DNA of 64,000 nucleotides from Adineta steineri (taxonomy: Eukaryota; Rotifera; Eurotatoria; Adinetida; Adinetidae). The position numbers and the translations under genes are program-made. Under the pieces are notes generated by a model that saw only the letters and a program-made list of their open reading frames with translations, was not told the origin of the DNA and ran no database searches. The stretch covers positions 270,517-334,516 of the forward strand of contig CAJNOI010000106.1 of NCBI GenBank assembly GCA_905250115.1, read 5' to 3'. Below, piece by piece: positions 23,306-32,249 of this stretch; positions within the stretch are counted from its first letter, which is position 1, and each line of letters begins with the position of its first letter.

Positions 23306-24046
23306 GCTGAAATATGAGCAAATACTTTTTTTCAAGAATTTTATAACTATATTTATTATTATTACACTCTTCAATGTTTTCTTCCATATTGTTTTTCTTC
23401 TATTATTATTTTGTATTTTATTCAAGCTATAATACTATTTTGAAGTATATATTTCATATTTTTTATTTTTTTGTCAGTATTGTTTGACTATTTAGCGAAA
23501 TCTAATATTCTGCTCTTTCATCACATAACGTGTTACACAACAACTGATAAGAAACAAGAAGATGCTAAGCAAAGAAATACGATACTTCACAGCGTGAATG
23601 CAGCTGTGACCAGTATTCTGATTCTCATTCGCCTGCACACTAATAACACATCGTTTGGTTTAGAAATAAAAAAGAAATCTTTTATCTTTCTGTCATGAGT
23701 GCTTTATTTGCACTATAAGAGAAATCTAAAACGTATGTAATTCTAACCAAACTCTTGTTTTTTCTGATGGTCTTCAGGATGAGTGTAGATTTTATATTTG
23801 ATACTCATTCACACCCATCTTTGTAAATGATTCTTTTAGTCGTTAATATTATCAAAATATCTCTAAAGAATATAAATAAAATTTATTTTAATAATTTAAC
23901 AAAACATCTCTTTTTTCATTGAGTTTTTTAAAATTAACTCAGAGAAAAACATTTTTATGCAAAATTAAAAGCATCTAAGTTTTTCAAAAATTTCATAGTG
24001 ATAAATTTGCTTGATTGCTATCGTCTAATACTAAAATGTGATTTAT
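23306..24046. other. Intergenic, no gene seen
   Basis: A/T-rich sequence between the reductase fragment and the next telomere-like tract. The short open frame near 23471-23698 has no recognisable features. Confidence 0.4.
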
Positions 24047-24306
24047 TGAGGGTGGGTGTGGGTGTAGGTGATTTTATCTTTTTCAGTCATACCCACACCC
24101 ACCCACACCCACCCACCCACACCCACCCACACCCATCCACACCCACACTCACACCCACCCAACCACACCCACATCCATACCCATAGCTGGGTGTGGATGC
24201 GCGTGAGATGATGAGAATTCTTTTGCTGCCACTCACACTCCCACCTACACCTTCACACCCACATTCACCCTTGCATCCATTCACAGAAATCCGCACTCAC
24301 ACCTTC
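24047..24306. repeat. Telomere-like fold-back (copy 4)
   Basis: A short G arm (TTGAGGGTGGGTGTGGGTG) and a TTTTATCTTTTTCAG centre precede a long C-rich arm of CCCACA/CCCACC units. A second small fold (CATAGCTGGGTGTGGATGCG ... CACACCC) follows, giving a compound structure of about 260 bp. Open frames across it are Pro/His/Thr repeats and not genes. Confidence 0.8.
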
Positions 24307-24591
24307 ATGTGAGCAGACTATTTTGATAAACAGAAAGTTGGAAAGAAATGACATGCATCTAATATTACTTATTTAATAAAACTCATTATTTACTCACACT
24401 TTCTATTTTATCTTTTCTTTTTCGATGTTGCATTATTGATAAACACACAACAAAACAACAGAAAAGGAGTTTTGAGAACAAGCAGAAAGATGTCCTTGAG
24501 CTTCTTGAAACTTTGGGCTTTGCTGCTTGGGGGATGGATATGGGTTTCAGTTCGAGCGAAAGAAGTCTCACCATCTCATGTGCATCTACAT

Positions 24592-24716
24592 CCACATTCA
24601 CTACTATACCACTCACCCACACCCAAACTCACACCCTTACCTACATCCACAATCGGGTGTGGATCTGGGTGAGATTATGACAATACTTTCACTGTCACCC
24701 ACACCCACACCCTCGT
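24592..24716. repeat. Telomere-like fold-back (copy 5)
   Basis: C-rich units (CACCCACACCCAAACTCACA) come first, then GGGTGTGGATCTGGGTGAGA, and finally CACCCACACCCACACCCTCG. It looks like two overlapping or nested fold-backs. Confidence 0.7.
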
Positions 24717-24789
24717 TTCTTTTCCTTCGTCCATATTATATTTCATATTCGTCCATATTATATTCATGTTCGTCCAAGACACATCACCG

Positions 24790-24809
24790 AACATGTGTCG
24801 ACACATGTT
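24790..24809. repeat. Perfect 20-bp palindrome
   Basis: AACATGTGTCGACACATGTT is identical to its reverse complement with no spacer. It lies 565 bases upstream of the nitrate reductase start, in a locally GC-richer stretch, and could be a dimeric protein-binding site or an element end. Confidence 0.6.
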
Positions 24810-25373
24810 TCACTAGCGTGTCGCATCGACGTGGCGTGGTGCGTTGAGTGAGATACGTATAGGTCGATTTCGTGAACCCATCCAGTTTTTCTTCGTCAAT
24901 GATAAAGGTTAACAATCATCGTTGATTCGAAGCATCATACCATCAGTTACAAAATTACAAACTACGTTCTTTTTCTTCTCTTTTCCTCGTCGAGCAAAAT
25001 CGCTTTTATTAATATCATACACTCAGGCATTATTAAACTATTTTTATTCATTTGTGGAATTTAAAGTACTCAGAAATTGCAGGATTTTCTAGACAAATTG
25101 TTTATAAAGAAATTTGCGAATCAGTAATAACTTTTAAGGACGTTTGAATATTAACTGCAACTTTATAGAAAAACAACACTATTTATTTGAAAATTATTTA
25201 AACAGTGATTGTTATCGAGTTACCGTTTCGCCATGTACATAAGTCAGTCCATTTTTAATGCATCTTCTCTTGAGAACAGAAAGTCTTGTTAGATTTTCTA
25301 TTTTTTTGAATATCTTTTTTTCTTCTCTATACATTGTTTTCTTATTTACAGTGCTGGAACCTTGAGACCAATA

Positions 25374-27965
25374 ATGATGACAACCTCAACGCTTTATGGT
25401 TCAAATAACAAGGAGGACACTCTGATGGATTTTCGTCCAAAATCTTCAAAACTCGAAATAGTTCGTGACTCAAAACAGATCAATTCTTCTACAAAAATTA
25501 ATTTATTTCCTGTACCATTTGAAACCGAAAAGCCAACTAAAATATTAGAATGTGATAAGAAGACACCAGATGCGCATGTTCCAAGAGATAGCAGACTAAT
25601 TCGACTTACGGGAGTTCATCCATTCAATTGCGAAGCACCACTCAGTGTATTATATGACAGTGGTTTTCTTACACCCACAGAATTATGGTTTGTGCGCAAT
25701 CATGGAGCTGTACCAGAAGTACTTGATTCTGACGTCTTAAACTGGGAATTTAGCATTGAAGGAATGGTTGAACAACCGATTACACTTAAACTGGCTGAAC
25801 TTTTGACATTTAATCAAATTACAATTCCTATAACAATGGTATGTGCAGGTAATCGACGAAAAGAACAAAATGTGGTACGAAAAGGAAATGGATTTAATTG
25901 GGGAAGTGCAGGAGTGAGCACGGCTTTATTCACAGGTGTTCCGATAAATGAAATAATTAAATTGGCTCAACCAAAACATACTGCAAAATACATGTGTATG
26001 GAAGGCGCCGACAAACTTCCAAATGGTTATTATGGAACAAGTATTCGACTTTCAACTGCCATGAATCCTGCTATGGGTGTTATGCTGGCTTATAAGATGA
26101 ATGGTGAGTCATTGACACCGGACCATGGTCGACCTTTACGGGTTGTTATACCAGGACACATCGGTGGACGAAGCGTTAAATGGTTAAAACGAATAATTAT
26201 TACAGAAGAACCAAGTGACAATTGGTATCATATATATGATAACAGAGTTTTACCGACAATGGCAACACCGGAAATGGTTGCTGAAGATAAATCTTGGTAT
26301 AATGATGAACGATACGCTTTATATAATCTTAATGTACAGAGTGTTATATGCTATCCTGCTCATGAAGAAATTGTCGAAATCGAAGAAAACAAATCTTACA
26401 ATATTCGAGGATATGCTTATAATGGTGGTGGAATACGAGTTGGTAGAGTCGAGATCTCACTCGATCAAGGTTGTACATGGCAACTGGGAAAGATTGATTA
26501 TCCCGAAGATCTTTACAGAAAATCCACATGTTATCCTGAATTGTTCGGTGGAAAATTAGATATGCCAGACAGAGAACAATCTTTTTGTTGGTGTTTCTGG
26601 AATATTGAAGTTCCTATCATGAAACTTTCTCAGGCAAAAGATATTGTTGTTCGAGTCATGGATGAAAACATGAATATTCAACCTCGAGACATGTATTGGA
26701 ATGTTCTTAGTATGTTGAATAATTGTTGGCATAGATTGACTGTAACTAAACAAGAAAATAGTAACGCTTTAAAATTCGATCATCCAACAGTGCCAGCTTT
26801 AACTAAAGGTGGATGGATGGAAAAAGTCAAGGAAGAAGGTCGTGAACTTACAGATGGATTTTGGGGTTCCAGATCAGTAGCAGCAACAGATCACTTACAA
26901 GAAAGAAAATTGTCTACTATTAAAATGTTTGATGAGTCCATTACACGTGTAATCACTGAAGAGGAATTATCAAAGCATAATAAAGATGGTGATGCATGGA
27001 TTGCCGTCAATGAACATGTTTATGATGTTTCTAAGTATTTGAGAGATCATCCTGGTGGAGTTGATTCGATCGTTTTAGCCAGTGGAATGGATGCTTCTGA
27101 TGATTTTATGACTATTCATAGCGATCATGCCAAAAGTATGTTAATTAAATATCATATCGGTATTCTTAAAACAAATACCACGAAAAAAAATGCTCTGATC
27201 GAAGAAACAAATCAGGATACACAGCGAGATATTTTTCTTACCCAAAAACGGTGGACGAAAGCTACTTTAAAGCGGAAAACGGTATTGAATCATGATTCCG
27301 TATATTTAACGTTTGGATTGGAGCATTCTAACCAAAAGTTAGGAGTACCAATTGGTAAACATTTTTACATTCGTTGTACTTCTCAATCAAATGAAAAAGT
27401 CATAAGGACTTATACGCCCATTTCCGAAGTAGATCAATTGGGAGAATTTGATTTGGTCGTTAAGTTGTATAGAGCGTCTGGCAATCGATCTGCAGGAAAG
27501 ATGTCTGCTTGTATTGACTTACTTAAAGAAGGCGACACAGTTGAGTGCAAAGGACCGTTTGGTGACTTCGAATATCAAGGTAATGGAGTTATTTTGAACA
27601 AAGGCATCACGCGTAAGATCAACAAGTTCGTTATAATTGCTGGTGGAAGTGGTATCACTGGAATTTATCAGATTTTTCGACATGCATATAGAGATGGGAT
27701 CAAATGTGATCTTATATATTGTAACAAGATGGAAGAAGACATCCTTTTGCGCAAAGAACTTGATATTTTACAACAAGTACGTTATTGTCTTTCACATCAA
27801 ACAAATGGCTGGACTGGTCTTCGAGGACACATTTCTCCATCACATATCAAACCTGTAAATGATGGTTTATTGTTGTGTTGTGGACCAACTGAGATGATGG
27901 ACAGCATATATAAAACTGCGGTGGAGGCTGGCTGGAACATAAATGATCAATTTATTCGTTTTTAA
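25374..27965 (+). CDS. Eukaryotic-type assimilatory nitrate reductase
   Basis: Intronless frame of 863 codons from the ATG at 25374. It carries the full module order of plant and fungal nitrate reductase, at the usual length. The N-terminal sulfite-oxidase-type molybdopterin domain (about 60-480) has ELWFVRNHGAVP and VCAGNRRKEQN, whose Cys is the Mo ligand, then GFNWGSAG. The cytochrome b5 domain (about 520-600) has haem-ligand His residues in DHPGG and IHSDHAK. The FAD/NADH reductase domain (about 630-863) has RTYTPISE, GGSGITGIYQIF and LLCCGPTEMMDS. The enzyme reduces nitrate to nitrite in the cytosol. Metazoans normally lack it, so horizontal acquisition from a fungal or algal source is the likely origin. 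All key residues are present and no frame break is seen. An AG acceptor 22 bases before the ATG suggests an intron in the 5' leader. No adjacent nitrite reductase or NRT2-type transporter was found. Confidence 0.92.
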   Translation: MMTTSTLYGSNNKEDTLMDFRPKSSKLEIVRDSKQINSSTKINLFPVPFETEKPTKILECDKKTPDAHVPRDSRLIRLTGVHPFNCEAPLSVLYDSGFLTPTELWFVRNHGAVPEVLDSDVLNWEFSIEGMVEQPITLKLAELLTFNQITIPITMVCAGNRRKEQNVVRKGNGFNWGSAGVSTALFTGVPINEIIKLAQPKHTAKYMCMEGADKLPNGYYGTSIRLSTAMNPAMGVMLAYKMNGESLTPDHGRPLRVVIPGHIGGRSVKWLKRIIITEEPSDNWYHIYDNRVLPTMATPEMVAEDKSWYNDERYALYNLNVQSVICYPAHEEIVEIEENKSYNIRGYAYNGGGIRVGRVEISLDQGCTWQLGKIDYPEDLYRKSTCYPELFGGKLDMPDREQSFCWCFWNIEVPIMKLSQAKDIVVRVMDENMNIQPRDMYWNVLSMLNNCWHRLTVTKQENSNALKFDHPTVPALTKGGWMEKVKEEGRELTDGFWGSRSVAATDHLQERKLSTIKMFDESITRVITEEELSKHNKDGDAWIAVNEHVYDVSKYLRDHPGGVDSIVLASGMDASDDFMTIHSDHAKSMLIKYHIGILKTNTTKKNALIEETNQDTQRDIFLTQKRWTKATLKRKTVLNHDSVYLTFGLEHSNQKLGVPIGKHFYIRCTSQSNEKVIRTYTPISEVDQLGEFDLVVKLYRASGNRSAGKMSACIDLLKEGDTVECKGPFGDFEYQGNGVILNKGITRKINKFVIIAGGSGITGIYQIFRHAYRDGIKCDLIYCNKMEEDILLRKELDILQQVRYCLSHQTNGWTGLRGHISPSHIKPVNDGLLLCCGPTEMMDSIYKTAVEAGWNINDQFIRF

Positions 27966-28068
27966 ATGACAGTAAAACTAATAAAATTGACTGAACGCTG
28001 TTTTATATGTGGTAGCAGGTGAAATATTCTCTCTGTTACATCAACATTTTACTAATGTCTCTTTGTGC

Positions 28069-28094
28069 GCAAATAAATAAATAAATAAATAAAT
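28069..28094. repeat. (AAAT)n microsatellite
   Basis: Six tandem AAAT units directly downstream of the nitrate reductase 3' end. They may include its polyadenylation signal (AATAAA). Confidence 0.7.
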
Positions 28095-28118
28095 ATAAGC
28101 TAAATCTATCGTTTAATC

Positions 28119-28196
28119 TTCAGGGTGTGAGTGACTGAGTGTGGGTGTGAGCGTGTGTGAGTATTCTGTTCTCTTAATTACACCCACTCTTGCGTA
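28119..28196. repeat. Telomere-like fold-back (copy 6)
   Basis: CTTCAGGGTGTGAGTGACTG with GTGGGTGTGAGCG forms a diverged G arm. A GTATTCTGTTCTC centre and a short C arm (ACACCCACTCTTG) follow. Confidence 0.6.
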
Positions 28197-28325
28197 GAGC
28201 AGGTACTATCGGAAAACTAGAATTCGAATAGTAGTTGGAGAATGCACCTGTTAGGTCTCGTATTAGAGCCATCAAAGGGACATCAGCGGAAAGAAAATGA
28301 AAGAAAGAGAAAATGGAGAAAAAGT

Positions 28326-28399
28326 GACCTTCGTGGGATTTGAACCCACACCTCCTGCTATCCGGGTAGTTATCCTAAGCCAATTAGACTAGAAGGACC
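28326..28399 (-). tRNA. tRNA-like gene, isotype unresolved
   Basis: Read on the minus strand, an A-box-like TAGTCTAATTGG and a perfect B box GGTTCAAATCC are present. The T stem is GTGGG/CCCAC, and the acceptor stem (GTCCTTC/GAAGGTC) pairs with one U-U mismatch. The D stem GTCT/GGAT is acceptable with G-U pairs. The anticodon arm is irregular: CTA/TAG closes a six-base loop (CCCGGA), and only 22 bases separate the D and T arms. CGG (Pro) or CCG (Arg) anticodons are both conceivable. A tRNA with a one-base loss, or a tRNA-derived pseudogene, fits better than a standard functional tRNA. Confidence 0.55.
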
Positions 28400-28412
28400 A
28401 ACTTAATCTCTA

Positions 28413-28444
28413 GATTAGCGTCGAGTGAATCACTCAGACGCTAA
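28413..28444. repeat. 13-bp stem hairpin beside the tRNA-like gene
   Basis: TTAGCGTCGAGTG and CACTCAGACGCTAA pair with a three-base loop and one bulge. It lies just upstream (in transcription sense) of the tRNA-like gene and adjoins the long palindromic element. Confidence 0.6.
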
Positions 28445-28450
28445 CAGCAC

Positions 28451-28735
28451 CCTATTCTGCAATGTTAAACATTGAAGGAATCAGTTCCGCACCGGAATCG
28501 ATTCCGTCCAATTCCGGGAACCCGATCGACACACAACATAAGAGACCCAGTCGAGATTGATCGAGTTCGACCGATTCCGGAATTGCACGGAATTCTTGCT
28601 GATTCCGAAATTTGACGGAACTCGATCAATTTTCTAGTGGTGTCGGATGTTATGTTTCGGTCGAGTTCCCGGAATTGAACGGAATCGATCCCGGTGCGGA
28701 ACTGCTTCCTGAAATATTCAACATTGCGGAATAGG
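28451..28735. mobile_element. 285-bp palindromic MITE-like element (TTCCGG-rich)
   Basis: The first about 70 bases (from CCTATTCTGCAATGTT through CAGTTCCGCACCGG to AATTCCGGGAAC) are repeated inverted at the right end with about 85-90% identity. The middle consists of more TTCCGG/GAATTCC motifs. GC content is much higher than the surroundings. No ORF of its own. A clean target duplication was not found. Confidence 0.8.
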
Positions 28736-29270
28736 ATGACTGCTCCTGTGATGATGATTGATAATGTGGACTTATGTTTGTAGAATTAAGAGTTGGTATT
28801 ACATTTGCCAATGATTTGATAGAATTTCTATTAATAATTGGTTTATCTCGATGATAAAGAAGAGATGGTATATTCTTTGAATTCTATTTAAACAAATATA
28901 AAATATAACTAATTAAATCTTTTAATAATCTAACTGAGAATAGAGTTTCTTTAGTATTGAAAGATTTATTGTTTGTTGAATGAACATCATTCATTGATGA
29001 TCGAATAGTTGCATGAATAATATTAGAAGATCGTTTATCTTTTGATACAGAATGTTGATGCAAAAGTTAAAATAATTTAGAAAAATATATATAAAAAAGT
29101 CTTACTTCAATTTAAAATGATGATTTTTGAAGTTTGTGACAACCATTGTAGACAGATGATATAGGTAATGAATGATGATATGGAATATTATATGTATTTC
29201 TAAGTGAAGTTAATATAATTCGAGGATGAATATCTCGTGATTTATCGAAATTTGTTGGCTTGATCTTCAT
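28670..29270 (-). pseudogene. Remnant Ser/Asn-rich gene ending in the palindromic element
   Basis: Minus-strand exon-like segments. The first (29270 down to about 29103) begins MKIKPTNFDKSRDIHPR and meets an in-frame TAA just before a GTAAGA donor. The second (about 29050-28935) encodes SSNIIHATIRSSMNDVHS. The third (from about 28888, acceptor TTTAAATAG) encodes NSKNIPSLLYHRDKPIINRN and ISPHYQSSSQEQSS. The third frame continues without a stop into the palindromic element (YSAMLNISGSSSAPGSIPFN), stopping inside it. The family is not recognised. The in-frame stop in exon 1 and the element-derived C-terminus suggest decay or exonisation. Confidence 0.4.
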
Positions 29271-30267
29271 TATATTATTTCAATTCAAATTTCTGATTTT
29301 GTATTAAAATAGAAAATATTATTTCATTGATATATATATATATATATATTGTTACATTATTGATTCTACAAACAAGAGAAAAATCAGTAATTAATTATAC
29401 ACCTTCAAGATGTCTATGAAGATAGAAAAATCTACTTTTATGAAGGCTTCACGTGGATAAGTATGAACTATATAGGATCTCATTAACTGAATTTTTAACA
29501 AAAAAAATATTGAATGAGAGAAATGTTTTTTTTTAAATATTATCCATAATCATAAATAAAAGAAAATAAACATGATACATCATGAAAATTTAATTCAAAT
29601 ATTTCATTAATACCGTGTTCTTCGAATTTCAATGATAAAGATCAATATTTTGTAAATATGTGTATGCGATATGATTATATCCATTATTATCTGAAATGAT
29701 TATTTTTACAATTCTATATTACTCGATATAGAAGACCTCTATATGACAACTGAAATCATAGAAAAGAATATTTTAATAATAATAAATCAATTATATTATT
29801 GAATATTACAATTAAAATATAATGAATACATTATTTGGATGAGTTGCCAGAACTTGTCAATAGAAATTTTACACATATAGGTGAAATTCCATCGAGCTTT
29901 TATTTATTCGTATATGTCTTTGGCATCGACTAAAGACATTGGTATCTATTAATATACTCTCTCTATTCGCTCGTTCTTGACGGTGTGAGAGTGAGTACTC
30001 TATTTCGTTCACCCTCAATTTTAATGTATAAAAAATGTTGTAGTTTTATCTATAATTTATTTTATGCAGTAGTATGAGTATAGGTGTGTGTGTGTGAATG
30101 AACAAAAGATTAATACTATTACATTATGTTTTGCCAACATCTGTGTCGTGACAGAAATAGATCAATATTTTTAATCATTCAAAATATTTTATTGTTGTTA
30201 AAAAAATACGAGAAAATGCATCGCTTAAATATATATAATTTTCTCTTAATTTCTTTCAGTCAAAAAA

Positions 30268-31034
30268 CCATCTTGAGGGTGTGGGATGGATGTGGGTGAA
30301 GATGTCCAGGCGCTAGGACAGAATGTCGCAAGACAAAACGTCGCAAAAAAGTCGTCGCATGGACAAAATATTGCAACGATAGGCTTTTCCCAACAGAATA
30401 ACAATGAAACGTACATTTTAATAAAGAAGAAATTCTGATCAGTAGATGATATTAGAGATACATTATCATCTCGTAGGTATGGTAGTTGTAGTTGCTTAGA
30501 ACAAGGGATCTAACTATCAAACCCTACCGAATCCCGCCGGGGTTTTTCAAATCGAGTGACAAACTATCGAAAGTGACTGGAACCCGTAGCAAAAGATTCT
30601 CACAGTCTAATCAGATTATCACAAAGACCGGAATTCTGACAAGTCCTATAGGCATGCGTTTGACCTAGCAGCAAGCGTCGACATAGGTTAGGAGGAGGAC
30701 GATGTGCGAGAATATGCATGAGTGTAACATAGATTTACATACGAGTGCGGTCATGGGTTTATATGTTCTTTAGTAACATCTTTATCCTCATCTTCACTCA
30801 CAGTCTTACACTCATTATCATCGAAGCCTATACCCTCTGGTACGAAAGCCTATCACTGCAATATTTTGTGCATGCGACGATTTGTCCGTGTGACCTTCTG
30901 TCGATGCGACGACTTTTTTGCGACGTTTTGTCCGCGACATTGTGTCTGCGACGATATGTCCGCAACGATTTGTCCTGCGACATTCTTTCCAGTCACCGGT
31001 GTTCAATAATAGACATCCACATCTACATCCTCAT
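30268..31034. repeat. Telomere-like fold-back (copy 7) split by a nested element
   Basis: The left arm CCATCTTGAGGGTGTGGGAT with GGATGTGGGTGAAGATGTC (30268-30306) is matched by a right arm GACATCCACATCTACATCC (31012-31034). The two are separated by about 700 bases of a different inverted-repeat element, so the fold-back appears to have been interrupted by insertion. Confidence 0.7.
30312..30989. mobile_element. Inverted-repeat element with GACAAAACGTCGC-unit arms
   Basis: The left arm (30312-30384) is built of units like GGACAGAATGTCGCA, GACAAAACGTCGCAAAAAAG, and TCGTCGCATGGACAAAATAT, ending near TTGCAACGATAGGC. The right arm (30846-30989) is its inverse but contains about three extra units. 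Between them lie about 460 bases with no ORF, including a GC-rich patch near 30530. The repeated 13-14 bp unit inside long terminal inverted repeats resembles Mutator-like or fold-back elements, but the family is not identified. Confidence 0.75.
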
Positions 31035-31696
31035 CTGCTAGAGTATGAAAATCAAATAATAATAGAAAAATTTTAAATAGAATCGAGCCTATCTAAACGT
31101 AATCAAGGGTAGACTCTTACCTACTCAGAGCTACAGACTCCACTGCCGATGTATATCACACACTTATCGCATCACTTCTATTATGGTAAGGAAAAGATAG
31201 GGTTCGTATAGATTACCTACAATTTTTCACAGTAGAATAGAATGAGATCCTGTAATCATATGTACGTATATTCGAGTTGTTGCCATATTCCCTTGCTTTG
31301 TAAAATAGTATGCAATATGTGTCTAATAAAAAGCATTCAAGATGTATCGAATAACTAAAATTTTTTTATATAATTGATATGATATGAACAAAACTAATAG
31401 TTATATTGAAATAAACTTATATCAAACGAGGAATATTCAGTAAACGATCAACAATTTCAGATGTCTGCTTTTCAAGAATATGAATGTGTACGACCCACAC
31501 CCTTGCACGCGAGTATTAAAAGAGCAATACTTCAGAGAACAGATTTGAATAGAAGATGATAGACATTAATAAGATGAAATCAAGCGAGTTACGTCGACGA
31601 GCGTTACTTGTTCTTATATCATCAAAATAAATTCATAAACAGACGATTTATGTGTAGCACACAGTTTTATTTCAATATACATTTTTTTAATGCAAA

Positions 31697-31822
31697 TTAA
31701 ACAATGATGGCATCTTCTTGGAAAAATATGTATAATTCCTTATTTGTTTTCTTCAATTTTTTAAGAAGTTCTTGTCTTGATTCTTCAATTTCATTGTTGT
31801 TGAAATTAAATTCTATCAATGT
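31697..31822 (-). pseudogene. Orphan last exon of an LRR-like gene
   Basis: After a clear acceptor (TTTTATACAG, minus strand) an open frame of 41 codons reads TLIEFNFNNNEIEESRQELL, then KKLKKTNKELYIFFQEDAII-V and a stop. The L-x-x-F-x-F-x-x-N-x-I pattern with a following helix fits the last repeat of a ribonuclease-inhibitor-type leucine-rich protein. The upstream exons would lie toward 31.9 kb, where a telomere-like fold-back begins 80 bases away and the decayed RhoGEF follows. No upstream LRR exons are visible, so the gene appears cut. Confidence 0.45.
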
Positions 31823-31902
31823 CTGTATAAAATTATACAAATAACTATGAACAAGACAAAATGAATATTTATTTTACTTTGTTATTTATGAATGCATTAT
31901 AT

Positions 31903-32110
31903 AGAGGGTGTGGGTGTGGGTGGGTGTGGGTGTGGTGATGGGGGTGGGTGTGGCTGTGGGTGGGTGTGGTGATGGGGGTGAGTATTGCTATATGTTACAC
32001 TCACACCCACCCACCCCCAAACCTACGCATACACCCACACCCACACTCACACTCACACCCACACCCACACTCACACTCACACCCACACCCACACCCACAC
32101 CCACACCCCT
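31903..32110. repeat. Telomere-like fold-back (copy 8) between two cut genes
   Basis: GAGGGTGTGGGTGTGGGTGG and further TGTGGG/GGTGGG units (31903-31980) are followed by a GAGTATTGCTATATGTTACA centre. A long C arm of CCCACA/CTCACA units ends CCCACACCCCTC at 32110. It is the most complete G-arm/C-arm pair in the window. Open frames across it are low-complexity and not genes. Confidence 0.9.
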
Positions 32111-32249
32111 CAAAACCAATTGAACGAATAACACAATATCAACTTTTACTTAAAGTAAAATTCTATAGTTGATTACTTATTCTTTCAGATTGTTTTACTA
32201 TATTATTAAAGGAAACATTTAAATATACGCGTAATGAACAATAATGTTT

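Noticed and set aside
24000..24850. Several overlapping open frames rich in His, Pro, Thr and Ser on both strands
   Set aside because: They translate the CCCACA/GGGTGT repeat itself and have no start context, domains or splice support.
30745..31041. 98-codon open frame
   Set aside because: Lies in the right inverted arm of the GACAAA-unit element and is repeat-derived.
31908..32172. Open frames of 70-75 codons across the G- and C-rich arms
   Set aside because: Low-complexity translation of the telomere-like tract.
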